DNA of 34,206 bases from Gammaproteobacteria bacterium (lineage in GTDB: Bacteria > Pseudomonadota > Gammaproteobacteria > GCA-001735895), in the NCBI GenBank assembly GCA_024225395.1, contig JAAEMR010000155.1, positions 1-34,206 of the forward strand, written 5' to 3'. Below are positions 16,242 through 25,700 of the stretch, in pieces. The notes below the pieces were generated by a model. It searched no databases. It saw nothing but the letters and a program-made list of their open reading frames with translations, and was not told the origin of the DNA. The position numbers were made by a program, and so were the translations under genes. Every line of letters begins with the position of its first letter. Within the stretch, counting starts at the first letter, position 1.

Positions 16242-17321
16242 TTACTTACGAACCGTTCCAGGACGTGGTAGGAATGCCCAGGAGTTCCATAGCTTATAAT
16301 CTGCGCGGAAAGCTGAAAGATTGTCGTAGATGCGCTTGAAATCAGGATCCTTTGCACCTTCTTCGGCGACCACTTCATCCCACTTGGCACTGAACTGACC
16401 GAGCATTTCATCAGACCAGTAACGGTTTTGAACGCCTTTTTCCAGGTTCTTTTTCATTTCCGGGAATTGAATCGCTTCGCCCAGGGCCAGACCATCAAGC
16501 ATCGCAGCTTTACAACCGAGTTCCATCATGGACTGTTGTGAGGAAGACATCTTATTGTTCCAGAAGTCCTTATTGATCAGCACTTCAAACGTGGTCGCAG
16601 GTTGGTGCCAGCCAGGGTAGTAGTTGAATTTCAGGATCTTGTAGAAACCGAGTAACTTGTCGATCGCCGGCATGGAGAACTCTGTTGCATCGATCGCACC
16701 TTTTTCCAGCGCAGGAAAGATTTCCTTAGAGGACAGAAGTGAGGTGGAAACACCCATTTTTTCCATCACCAGTGCACCTAAACCAAAGAAGCGCATACGC
16801 AGGCCTTCCAGGTCAGCAGGCTTGTCGATAGGCTTGGAGAACCAGCCAGAAGTTTCCGGTGCGATAATGCCACAGGGAATTGAGTGTACGTTGTAACCCG
16901 CTTTGTCGTACATTTCCTGCCACAACTTGCGGCCTTCACCGTAATAAATCCAGGCCAGAAATTCCGGTGCATCCGGACCAAATGGCACGGCGGAGAAAAT
17001 GCCACCCTTGTTACCCACCTTGCCGGTGTTGTAACCCGGGGTGGTATAGCCCGCATTGATTTGACCCTTGGAAATCGAATCCAGCATTTCCTTCGGGGGA
17101 ATCAGTTTACCGGGCTCATATATTTTAATCTTCAAAGACCCACCAGATGCTGCATTGACATTTTCGGCCAACCATTTCGGAGTAGATCCCAGACCAGTTA
17201 AATGGGTTCCAAACCAGACGGGTAATTTAAGTAGTACCTTCTTCTCGGCAATAGCCGGAGATACAGTCAGTGCCAGCGTTAACGCTGCAACACTACCTAT
17301 GGTTAATATCGTTTTTTTCAT
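16242..17321 (-). CDS. dctP: TRAP transporter substrate-binding protein (DctP family), probable lactate/2-hydroxy acid binder
   Basis: The frame is open to 17393, but the ATG at 17321 is chosen: it has GAGGA at the right spacing and yields a clean Sec signal peptide (MKKTILTIGSVAALTLALTV, cleavage after AIA near residue 25) in a 359-residue protein. The mature part has the DctP signatures PKEMLDSISKGQINAGY, PADLEGLRMRFFGLGALVMEKMG, EIFPALEKGAIDATEFSMP and a YYPGWHQP segment. By eye these are closest to the lactate/alpha-keto-acid binding branch (TakP and calcium-lactate binder type). It is the first gene of the lactate TRAP-dld operon. Confidence 0.85.
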   Translation of the reverse strand: MKKTILTIGSVAALTLALTVSPAIAEKKVLLKLPVWFGTHLTGLGSTPKWLAENVNAASGGSLKIKIYEPGKLIPPKEMLDSISKGQINAGYTTPGYNTGKVGNKGGIFSAVPFGPDAPEFLAWIYYGEGRKLWQEMYDKAGYNVHSIPCGIIAPETSGWFSKPIDKPADLEGLRMRFFGLGALVMEKMGVSTSLLSSKEIFPALEKGAIDATEFSMPAIDKLLGFYKILKFNYYPGWHQPATTFEVLINKDFWNNKMSSSQQSMMELGCKAAMLDGLALGEAIQFPEMKKNLEKGVQNRYWSDEMLGQFSAKWDEVVAEEGAKDPDFKRIYDNLSAFRADYKLWNSWAFLPRPGTVRK

Positions 17322-17379
17322 AGCTATCCTCGTAGACATAATTTTAATAATTATTACCATTACATGCACCAATTGGTTA

Positions 17380-17394
17380 ATTGGTATGTCCAAT
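17380..17394. promoter_or_regulatory. LldR/PdhR-type operator at the lactate TRAP promoter
   Basis: ATTGGTATGTCCAAT matches the ATTGGT-N3-ACCAAT class of FadR-subfamily operators with a single mismatch in the right arm. It lies immediately downstream of the predicted -10 for dctP. A second overlapping palindrome, ACCAATTGGT (17368-17377), follows toward the gene and may add a binding site. Confidence 0.6.
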
Positions 17395-17395
17395 A

Positions 17396-17424
17396 ATATT
17401 ATGAAGCTATTTTTTATTTGTCAA
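17396..17424 (-). promoter_or_regulatory. Sigma70-type promoter for the lactate TRAP-dld operon
   Basis: On the minus strand the consensus -35 TTGACA (17419-17424) is followed after 17 bases by TAATAT (17396-17401). The operator at 17380-17394 then covers the expected transcription start. The rest of the 353-base gap between dctP and the regulator (17322-17674) is very AT-rich and shows no gene. Confidence 0.55.
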
Positions 17425-17634
17425 GGAAAAGATCCTTTAAAACTATTTTATACTTACTTCCAGGTTTAATTAATCAATGATAATGTGAAATTAATTCTAT
17501 TTAAATACATTTAAAATCAATTAGTTATAGATTTTTAGCAGATAACTTAAAGCAATCTATTTAGTCTCAATTATTTTTCCTGTTTTTTTTAATAATTTCA
17601 GACTTGAAATTAAAATATCTAGGGGTACAATAAC

Positions 17635-17653
17635 TATAATTGGTATGACCAAT
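17635..17653 (+). promoter_or_regulatory. LldR/PdhR-type operator and -10 box at the regulator-lut promoter
   Basis: ATTGGTATGACCAAT (17639-17653) is a perfect ATTGGT-N3-ACCAAT site, the pattern known for PdhR and LldR. It begins inside a consensus -10 box TATAAT (17635-17640). No -35 at normal spacing is visible. It is 21 bases before the regulator start codon, so repression and autoregulation are expected. Confidence 0.65.
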
Positions 17654-17674
17654 AAAATTAAGGCATTATAAATT

Positions 17675-18430
17675 ATGATTAAGAAGACACTATCAGAACA
17701 GATCGCTTCCCAGCTTGAGGCTATGATTGCAGATGGTAGCTTACAGCCAGGTGAACAACTACCAGCCGAACGCATTCTATCAGAACGCCTTGGTGTATCA
17801 CGTCCATCTTTACGCGAAGCCATAAAAAAACTAGCCAGCAAGGGCTTGCTAATGTCTCGCCAGGGAGGAGGTACCTATGTGCAGCAATCACTCGATCAGG
17901 GCATGATTGACCCTCTAATGAACATATTGCAGCAACAACCCGAATCACGCTTTGATGTACTCGAAGTCCGTCACGCGCTTGATGGTCATGCCGCATATTA
18001 TGCAGCACTCAGGGCAACTGATGAAGACCGCTATCATATACAGTGCGCTTTTGAGCGCATGATAGATTTACATCAGAACACCGACAACCCTCTCGACGAA
18101 GCCAGGGCAGATGCAGAATTTCATATATCAATCACCGAGGCCTCACACAATGTAGTTCTACTGCATGTTACACGAAGTCTTTTTGCCGTATTGCAAAACA
18201 CAATCAAACACAATCTGGACAAACTTTATACCATACCACGTGTATTCGAACCACTTTCACAGCAACACGAAGCCCTGATGCAAGCCGTGGTAAAGGGCGA
18301 CCCAGAAGCTGCACGCCTTGCAGCACAGGAACACCTCGTATTTGTTGAGGAATCTCTGCAAGGCATTGATAAGCAACAGGCTCAGCACGAACGCTTTTTA
18401 CGCCAGGCTTCCATTCTTAAAACCGACTGA
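17675..18430 (+). CDS. lldR: GntR/FadR-family regulator of lactate utilisation (LldR-like)
   Basis: The 251-residue protein has an N-terminal winged helix (LSEQIASQLEAMIADG, LPAERILSERLGVSRPSLRE, LMSRQGGGTYV) and an all-helical FCD domain. Probable metal/ligand residues are visible in ADAEFHISITEASHN, the histidine in QQHEALMQAV and AAQEHLVF. This layout is that of LldR, PdhR and FadR, which respond to lactate, pyruvate or acyl-CoA. Its own promoter and the divergent TRAP promoter both carry ATTGGT-type palindromes. The lut genes start six bases after its stop codon, so it is the first gene of their operon. Confidence 0.85.
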   Translation: MIKKTLSEQIASQLEAMIADGSLQPGEQLPAERILSERLGVSRPSLREAIKKLASKGLLMSRQGGGTYVQQSLDQGMIDPLMNILQQQPESRFDVLEVRHALDGHAAYYAALRATDEDRYHIQCAFERMIDLHQNTDNPLDEARADAEFHISITEASHNVVLLHVTRSLFAVLQNTIKHNLDKLYTIPRVFEPLSQQHEALMQAVVKGDPEAARLAAQEHLVFVEESLQGIDKQQAQHERFLRQASILKTD

Positions 18431-18436
18431 GATATC

Positions 18437-19180
18437 ATGCAAAAACCTGACACCGTATATTTTTTTGGCACCTGCCTGATCGACTTGCTCTATCCCAATG
18501 CCGGGTTGGCAGGTATGCAGTTAATCCGCTCAGCAGGAGTAAAGGTTATTTTTCCTGAGAATCAAACCTGTTGTGGACAACCCGCATTCAATTCAGGTTA
18601 CAGGGAAGAAGCCCTGCAAGTCGCTCGACAACTGATGACATGTTTCCCAGGGAATATCCCCATAATTGTTCCATCCGGGTCTTGTGGAGGCATGATAAAG
18701 CAACATTGGCCCGAATTATTCAAAGACCAATCCGATTATGATGAAGCCTGCTCTATCGCTGAACGCACTTATGAGCTGACCCAGTTTCTGGTAGAAACCC
18801 TGGACATACAACTCACTGACCTTGGGCAGCCCGTTAAAATCGCCATCCATACCTCCTGCGCTGCGCGTCGAGAAATGGGCGTAGCAGAGCATATCGAATC
18901 ATTGATAGGACAATTATCACAGGTCGAGACACTTGAACAGGAAAGAAAACCAGAATGCTGTGGCTTTGGTGGCACCTTCGCCCTTAAACAGGCTGATCTT
19001 TCAGGCGCTATGGTAACTGACAAAACAAAGGCCATACGCGCCACCGGTGCCAGTAAAGTCATCAGTCAGGATTGTGGTTGCCTGATGAATATTGGCGGAG
19101 CACTCGACAAGCAAAAAGCGGGTATTGAGAGCCAACACATCGCAGAATTTCTATGGGAGCGTAGTCATGCAACAGACTGA
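18437..19180 (+). CDS. lutA: L-lactate utilisation protein LutA/LldE, CCG-domain iron-sulfur oxidoreductase subunit
   Basis: The 247-residue protein carries two cysteine-rich CCG domains, seen as NQTCCGQPAFNSGY plus PSGSCGG in the first half and PECCGFGGTFAL plus DCGC in the second. It begins VYFFGTCLIDLLYP as in LldE. With LutB and LutC it forms the cytoplasmic iron-sulfur complex that oxidises L-lactate to pyruvate. It lies six bases after the regulator and overlaps lutB by 14 bases. It contains no LUD domain, which excludes LutC. Confidence 0.93.
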   Translation: MQKPDTVYFFGTCLIDLLYPNAGLAGMQLIRSAGVKVIFPENQTCCGQPAFNSGYREEALQVARQLMTCFPGNIPIIVPSGSCGGMIKQHWPELFKDQSDYDEACSIAERTYELTQFLVETLDIQLTDLGQPVKIAIHTSCAARREMGVAEHIESLIGQLSQVETLEQERKPECCGFGGTFALKQADLSGAMVTDKTKAIRATGASKVISQDCGCLMNIGGALDKQKAGIESQHIAEFLWERSHATD

Positions 19181-20588
19181 GTCTTTCAAAAAACGCATTG
19201 ATAAAGCCCTGCATAACGAGCAGGCACGTATCAATTTTCGCTCAGGTATGAGTGGTCTCATGACCAAACGAGCCACTCAATTCAACGATGATCAGGAATT
19301 GCAAAACATGCGTGATCACGCACGAGCAATCCGCAGTTATTCGCTATCCCATTTACCGGAGTTACTGGAACAACTTGAGCAGAAGCTAGTCTCAAATGGC
19401 ATTCAGGTTCACTGGGCCGAAAATTCGAAACAGGCCAATGAAATTATTTACCAGATACTAAAAAAAGCCGATGCCAAAACCGTGGTTAAAGGAAAATCGA
19501 TGGTATCCGAGGAAACCGGATTAAACGAATATTTAGAACACAAAGATATTGAAATTCTGGAATCAGATCTTGGCGAATTTATTATTCAACTTGCCAAAGA
19601 AATGCCCTCACATATTGTCATGCCCGCTATCCACAAGAACTGTAAGGAGGTAGCTGAACTCTTCAAAAAACATTTTCCTGATCTACCCTATACCGAAAAT
19701 ATTGAAGAGCTGACACTAATGGCCAGAAATATTTTAAGGGATAAATTTGTCAAGGCCGATGCAGGTATCTCCGGCGTTAACTTTGCTGTTGCTGAAACCG
19801 GAACCTTATGCCTGGTTGAAAATGAAGGCAATGGACGAATGAGTACCACCACTCCCAATCTCCATATTGCCATTACCGGCATTGAGAAAGTGGTTGCACG
19901 ACTTTCTGATGTACCCCCCCTTTTCAGTATCCTGACAAAATCAGCACTGGGGCAGCCCATTACTGCTTATTTCAATATGATCAGTCGGCCACGTCCGGCT
20001 AATGAAAAAGATGGTCCGCAACATGTCCATCTGGTCTTACTGGATAATCGTCGCTCTCAAATCCGTATGGATGATGAATTACTCGACACACTTCGCTGCA
20101 TACGCTGCGGGAGCTGTATTAATCACTGTCCAGTATATGTACAGCTCGGTGGTCACGCCTATGGAACCGTCTATCCCGGGCCGATTGGAAGTGTACTGGA
20201 ACCGCAACGCCTGGGGCTGGATAAAATTGGCGCCCTTACCTCAGCATGTACCCTGTGCGGTGCTTGTGGTGAAGTCTGCCCCGTACAAATTCCTTTGCCC
20301 AAACTCATCAACCGATTACGTGCAGAGTCAGTAAATTCGCAGCGCTCTGAGGCACAAATTAGTGGCAAAGGTAGTTTGCGAAAAATGCTCGAAGCAAATA
20401 CCTGGGTGCTATGGAAATGGATCTATGCCAATCCCGGTTTGTATCGAGTATTTCGTTGGGCAGCCAGGCGTTTTCGAAAATTATCTCCAAATCGACTAGG
20501 AGGCTGGACACAATATCGAACTGCACCAGTACCAGCTGCAAAAAGCCTGCAACAATTAGCACGTGAAGAGGGATTTTCAAATGAATAA
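19167..20588 (+). CDS. lutB: L-lactate utilisation protein LutB/LldF, LUD plus 4Fe-4S subunit
   Basis: The start is placed at ATG 19167 (MQQTESFKKR), 14 bases before the end of lutA, with GGGAGCG upstream; the frame's earlier start at 19092 would lengthen the overlap and is unlikely. The 473-residue protein has an N-terminal LUD domain with KGKSMVSEETGLN and AVAETGTLCLVENEGN, and two ferredoxin-like clusters CIRCGSCINHCP (311-322) and CTLCGACGEVCP (361-372). It is the electron-transferring core of the lactate oxidation complex. The C-terminal tail (about 400-473) is basic and tryptophan-rich, as in homologues. Confidence 0.94.
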   Translation: MQQTESFKKRIDKALHNEQARINFRSGMSGLMTKRATQFNDDQELQNMRDHARAIRSYSLSHLPELLEQLEQKLVSNGIQVHWAENSKQANEIIYQILKKADAKTVVKGKSMVSEETGLNEYLEHKDIEILESDLGEFIIQLAKEMPSHIVMPAIHKNCKEVAELFKKHFPDLPYTENIEELTLMARNILRDKFVKADAGISGVNFAVAETGTLCLVENEGNGRMSTTTPNLHIAITGIEKVVARLSDVPPLFSILTKSALGQPITAYFNMISRPRPANEKDGPQHVHLVLLDNRRSQIRMDDELLDTLRCIRCGSCINHCPVYVQLGGHAYGTVYPGPIGSVLEPQRLGLDKIGALTSACTLCGACGEVCPVQIPLPKLINRLRAESVNSQRSEAQISGKGSLRKMLEANTWVLWKWIYANPGLYRVFRWAARRFRKLSPNRLGGWTQYRTAPVPAAKSLQQLAREEGFSNE

Positions 20589-21222
20589 TGCCCGTGAGAA
20601 CATTCTGAACCATTTACGTACAAACCGAAAAACCAATACCCCGCTTCCAGAAGCGATTTTTCCAGAAGATAACTGGGAGCGTGAACATAAAATCACCCAG
20701 ATAAGTGAACGCATGCAGGCTGTTCACACCGAGGTACATCGAATCCCTACAGATGGCATGGCCGAGTGGTTTCAGCAACAATTACCACTACGCAAACTCA
20801 ACCGAGTCCTTCTTGGTGACAACGAGCTTGCCAATACAATTGAATCCAGCATGCCACCATCCATACAGGTAACTCGATACCTACGAGACATTGAAGAATG
20901 GAAACAGGAATTATTCCAGGACATTGATGCTGGCATTACCTCAACCTTTGGAGCAATCGCTGAAACGGGTAGCCTGATATTGTGGCCAAACCATGAAGAG
21001 CCACGCTTGATGTCACTGGTACCCCCCATTCATATTGCCGTGCTAAAAGCGGATGATATCTACGTGAGTTTTGCCGAAGCCATCGACAAACAACAATGGG
21101 GCAATTACATGCCAGCCAACGCATTGTTAATTTCAGGCCCATCAAAAACAGCCGATATCGAACAAACACTGGTTTATGGCGTGCATGGTCCTCGCCAGTT
21201 AATTGTGCTAATTCTGGAGTAA
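20581..21222 (+). CDS. lutC: L-lactate utilisation protein LutC/LldG, LUD domain subunit
   Basis: The ATG at 20581 overlaps the end of lutB by eight bases and has GAAGAGGG upstream; a GTG at 20563 is the alternative start. The 213-residue protein is a single LUD domain with the conserved GAIAETGSLILWPNHEEPRLMS and the closing GPSKTADIEQTLVYGVHGPR, which is diagnostic for LutC. It completes the LutABC complex and is the last gene of the rightward lactate operon. Confidence 0.93.
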   Translation: MNNARENILNHLRTNRKTNTPLPEAIFPEDNWEREHKITQISERMQAVHTEVHRIPTDGMAEWFQQQLPLRKLNRVLLGDNELANTIESSMPPSIQVTRYLRDIEEWKQELFQDIDAGITSTFGAIAETGSLILWPNHEEPRLMSLVPPIHIAVLKADDIYVSFAEAIDKQQWGNYMPANALLISGPSKTADIEQTLVYGVHGPRQLIVLILE

Positions 21223-21735
21223 AAACACCCAAAAAAGCTTTATATATCATTGATTTTAAAGATACATAAATTTGGGGAAATGCAAATACGCCTGGGCATT
21301 TTGAGCTACTAAATTTCTTACGATGGCACTCACAACCCAAAATAGTCATTGAACAATTTCACATTTTATCAGCTGTTATCATTCACAGCTGTATTAGGAG
21401 AGATTCACCAAATTTCATTACCCGGGCATCGATCCATATTTCTGCCCAGTTTATAATCAGGCGACCAACAAGATTGTTAAGCTAAGCTGAAAATACTATG
21501 ACCAACACTATTATTAGTATTCACGTTGAGTTATACAGAACGGTTGGTCAAACGTAAGCATCCGGCAATCACATATCTGAGTTTGGTTGCCAATTATAAG
21601 GCAGCAGTTCATCAGCCAGACTGGTGAGGAGTCCATATAAGCAGTTTAGTCCGGGTGGCGTTAGCGGCCTTTCGATGGAGCAGCAACAAATAGTTATAAA
21701 ACGCCAAAAACAGGCATCCGATATTTAAGTATTAT
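21223..21735. other. 513-base gene-free stretch between the lactate and glucan loci
   Basis: No intact gene is seen. It contains an inverted repeat CAGCTGT/ACAGCTG (21370-21376 and 21385-21391) that could form a small hairpin downstream of lutC, without a T-tract. The right part holds the probable IS66-family end described separately. The two operons flanking it converge here. Confidence 0.5.
21554..21652 (-). mobile_element. Relic of an IS66-family insertion sequence end
   Basis: GTAAGCATCCGGCAATC (from 21554) resembles the GTAAGC-starting terminal inverted repeats of IS66 elements. Immediately inside, on the minus strand and ending at a stop at 21569-21571, a short frame reads LLTSLADELLPYNWQPNSDM, like the DELLP-x-NW C-terminus of IS66 transposases. 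Only about 27 codons remain and the rest of the element is absent. The call is by eye only. Confidence 0.45.
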
Positions 21736-22782
21736 TTATTGCAATAAAAGCTTGTGAGTTCGATCAGAAAAATAAACTCCCCAGTTTTTTTCTGCTTTTT
21801 GCATGGGGTTTTTCCCATCAAAACCACCTTTCCATAGTTCATCGAAGGCTGCAAAATAAAACGATACAATGTTTTCATTATTAACCCACCGGTTATATTC
21901 ATCAAAGAATCGTTTCTGCTGTTGTTCGCTGGCTTTACCGATAAGACCACCTTCATGACTGTCGTCATAAACCCTGCTGGTGGGCCATCCAGTCTCCGTA
22001 TAAGCAATCAGATGATCAGGATAAAGTTTCTGGATATCCTGGTAGGTTGATTCAGTCCAGTCCATTGCGACATCCATCGTTTTATTATTCCAGAACGCAT
22101 AAGCGTGTAATCCGATAAAATCAATTTCATCTGCAATATTACTAGCATGCGGTTTATTCCAGAAATTATAATCATCGCACACGGTTATCGGCTGATGTAT
22201 TTTGGAACGTGCCTTTCTGATATAGATGATAACCTGATCCAGGTCTGAAATTTTGTGCCACGACCAGTCAACAAAAATTTCATTACCAATGTTTACTGCG
22301 ACGATGATTTCAGGAAACTCCTTTGCCATCGCTATCACTTTATCGACCTGGGCAGCATTCTGCTGGGGCGAGTAATGCCCTGAAAGCCAGGCTCCCTGCA
22401 TGACCCTGATGGGTAATTTGTTATCTCTAATCACCTCAAGTACTCGCTGACTTTGTTGATCAGCTCCATACAATCTAATTAAATTCCATCTATTAGTGAT
22501 CAATTTCAAGTCTTCAAGAATATTAATCTTTGAAGTGAGACTGTCTTTATCCGGGCTTTCTCCATCACGATAAGGACTGTAGGAAATTCCATTACCAACC
22601 CATTTTCCATTAATTTCCGGGCTAAATTCTCTCTTCAGGAATTGTCCGGGCGGGTTATCGTCGTCATCAGAGGCATTGAGCTGTGTTGTGCTGCAGGCAA
22701 TCAGGCAAAACAATACCGTCAGTTTAATCAATGACAACAATCGATCAACAGAATTTAATTTAATCACCAAATAATAGCTCAT
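21736..22782 (-). CDS. GH17 beta-1,3-glucanase-type lipoprotein
   Basis: The 348-residue protein begins with a lipoprotein signal ending LIAC, with the lipid cysteine at residue 30 followed by serine, which favours outer-membrane sorting. The mature part is a GH17 TIM barrel: NIRLYG-like segment NLIRLYGADQ, the acid/base glutamate E168 in VNIGNE, IGLHAYAFW, and the nucleophile E263 in AYTETGWPT. GH17 enzymes cleave or transglycosylate beta-1,3-glucans; this short form resembles the exo-/endo-beta-1,3-glucanase group COG5309. Its start codon lies 23 bases inside the end of the phosphorylase gene, so the two are translationally linked. It is the last gene of the leftward glucan locus. Confidence 0.85.
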   Translation of the reverse strand: MSYYLVIKLNSVDRLLSLIKLTVLFCLIACSTTQLNASDDDDNPPGQFLKREFSPEINGKWVGNGISYSPYRDGESPDKDSLTSKINILEDLKLITNRWNLIRLYGADQQSQRVLEVIRDNKLPIRVMQGAWLSGHYSPQQNAAQVDKVIAMAKEFPEIIVAVNIGNEIFVDWSWHKISDLDQVIIYIRKARSKIHQPITVCDDYNFWNKPHASNIADEIDFIGLHAYAFWNNKTMDVAMDWTESTYQDIQKLYPDHLIAYTETGWPTSRVYDDSHEGGLIGKASEQQQKRFFDEYNRWVNNENIVSFYFAAFDELWKGGFDGKNPMQKAEKNWGVYFSDRTHKLLLQ

Positions 22783-25700
22783 TATTCAGCGTTAATGTTA
22801 ATTGCCGGATTTGTCCACTACGCTTGAATAGCTCCACACTATATTCGGCTGGTAATATTAAACTGTCAACATTCTGTTGACTGCCGTCTTCCCAGGTAAT
22901 AGATAAACCGGGCTCCATTCCATCTTTCAGTTGATAAACCAGCGGAACCTGGCACCAGCTAAATGCTAAACTTGAGATGGGCAAGGTTAAACTCTGCCAC
23001 TTCCCGAAAACATCTAGATATGTGAATGACCGGGAAAGTTCAATAAATTCCCGCCTACGTAAAAGATATGGTTCAAAACTGACTGCTCCACCATTGACGC
23101 GAATACCCAGTTCTCCAAATCGTGTGAGTATTTCTTCTTTAACCTGGCCTGTCATCCCTGGTTGTCTGGCTCCGGCATGTTTGGGCGTATGTGAGTACGG
23201 ATCAGTAGGAAATGCACCGTATTCTATCGGTTCTTTATTGAAACCTATGCCTTTACGCACCCTGTAGTAGAATTGACCAAGGCGCTTACAAATTGCTTCC
23301 TCCGCATTCTGATCCAATGCATTAAAAAAGTTTTCCTGTACGGCAAGCAATAGCTTTGACACCATATGCCAGTAAATACAACCAAGCCCTTCAAATCCAA
23401 ACATTCCTCCGGATCTTCCGGTAAACTCCTTATGGTTAAATACCTGTTCATATAGAGCATGTATTTCTAGACGTGACTGATCAATATCATCACTGTAAAT
23501 AGCCTTAAGCTTATCCAACCTGACTTCCAACTCATTGCGATTAATTATTTCAGCATTAAAACGATAGTTACCATCGACATCTTGTAACAATATAGATTTA
23601 TCATCATCTGCAAGCAGTTGCGAAAGAAATGGAATAAGTAAAATTTGATTTTCGGGTATACAGTTTTTATCGAGAAAACCAAGTTGCTTTCTATCAGGAT
23701 ACAGCAAAAAACTGTGTTGATCTGGGCGGTACAAATCACTTTTATATAATTCTTCTAGTATCGTCATGGCTTGATTGGGAGCAATAGCACCAGAACTCAA
23801 TACAGCCACCTGCCCTTCAAGCATTGGATACAGATGAGAAAGCTTAATTTCATCTTGTTTTAGGCTCAATAAGTTATAAGCATGATAAAGACCATGATCC
23901 TGCTGGTTATTTTCGATGCTGTGATCAACGGCTACCAAAGCATCCTGTAACAGGTTTTTTATTACATCGATTTTAAGAGGCGTCAAACCTTTGAATGAAT
24001 GTTGACTATAAACTGTCTGGCGGTATCGACTGGCTGCTTCACCAAGCTCAAGCAATACTTTATAACGTTGAGCACCGTTTAGTTTTTGTTCATTCAGAAG
24101 TGGTCTTGCTCGAGCTAAACAGGCTGATGTCTCTTCCAGCCATATAACAACCTCTCTTGATAGTGTTATTGATCCAGAGTCAATTTTCAGTAAATCCAGC
24201 AAAAATTGTATATAACGACGCAGGTAGTAAAGAGTAACCATCGACAATCCCTGACCGACCAGGGCATTATTAGCATCATTCCATTCTGGACGCTGAGTAT
24301 TCAGCCAAATACCACCGTCAATTACAAAATTAGAGAGTTTACTGAGTAATGGGACAAGCAGTTTTTCTAACAGGTTGACCTGATATACCGATCCAGCATC
24401 ATCCAGCAGTAATTTACCATCGGCTCCCATGCTATTGACACGCTTCTCTATTATATCGGCGAGTTCGGCATCATAAGTTACTGTATTCTTGGGATTTTCT
24501 AGCAGTAATTCAAATGAATGAACCCTGTAAGGTACATTGGCATAACAGAAAATCGACTGGTGCAATAATTCATCTAAACGATCAGGATGAAACTTCTTTG
24601 ATAGTTCAAGTAATTTAAGCAGGTAGATGATCTGATGATCCCCCCAATAACCAATATAACTCCAGGGGTCATCTGGGTCTTCAATTTCCCAGTCAATGCC
24701 TTCTTTGGTAACACGATAAGGATTAAATCCATCAATAGTGCTCGCATTAACAAATTTCGCGATAATATTTTCGATAAATTGCGGGTAACTAAGTACCAGA
24801 GCTTCCCAGTTCTGAAATATGTCTCGCCAGTTACCCTGATAAGAAAGTAACGGGTTTCCATTTTCATCTTTTAGCTTAATGGCAAACTCATTCCAGGGTC
24901 TACTGGGATCTCCATGACGCCTTCCGAATGTGATGGGTAAATATTCATAGCAAAGACTTTCTAACCTGACATCATTCACCTTCCTGATCTCGGATAAAAG
25001 ATCCTCATGAGCTATTTGTTCAGGTAACTCAGACAGCATTTGTTGATGCCGGTGAAAAACTGCATGATTAAAATGCGCTAAAGTAGCAGAAAAATCACGC
25101 GTACCGACTAAATACTGATCGTAAAAAATACCACCACGCAAAGTATTAAACAATACATTGGCATAATGATGAAGACTTACATTTTCTTCAGCTGTCGTCT
25201 GAAAACCATCGGCAGATGCTATGATACGTGCCAATGTATCTGAACCTTTATCTATTGACAGTGCAACATCCCTGGCAACTTCATCGGATTGGAGCAATGA
25301 CTGCCTTAACTTTACAATCTGCTCCTGAGTCTGTTCTACATTTGCAACAAATTGCCATTTTTTTTGAGCGAGTGGTGCCATTTCAAAATTCTCATGAATT
25401 AAGTAAGCACCACGGATACCCCGCTTATTTTCCTCCTGCTGAACAGGCTCACCAAGGCGAAAATCTTCAAGTTGCTGTGAGGAAATCAATGTTTTATGGT
25501 CTTTAAGGCCTAAACAGAAAACTGTATTTGCTTTCAGTGACTCACAGGGTTCTGGCCGGTCAGTAATCCCGGAATAAAGAGAGAAAAATGCTATTCCAGA
25601 ATCTTGATCAAGTTCTGACCATTTATAAGCATCTATCAGATTACTTGAGTTAGTTTGAATGAAACGTGGAGTACCTGCAGGAAGTATGTTCTGTAAACCA

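Noticed and set aside
20936-21349. Minus-strand frame of 137 codons over lutC
   Set aside because: It lies mostly antisense to the clearly conserved lutC, has no ribosome site and shows no recognisable domain; treated as a shadow frame.
21736-21747. TTATTGCAATAA palindrome at the end of the GH17 gene as terminator
   Set aside because: It overlaps the stop codon, is AT-rich with almost no loop, and lacks a T-tract.
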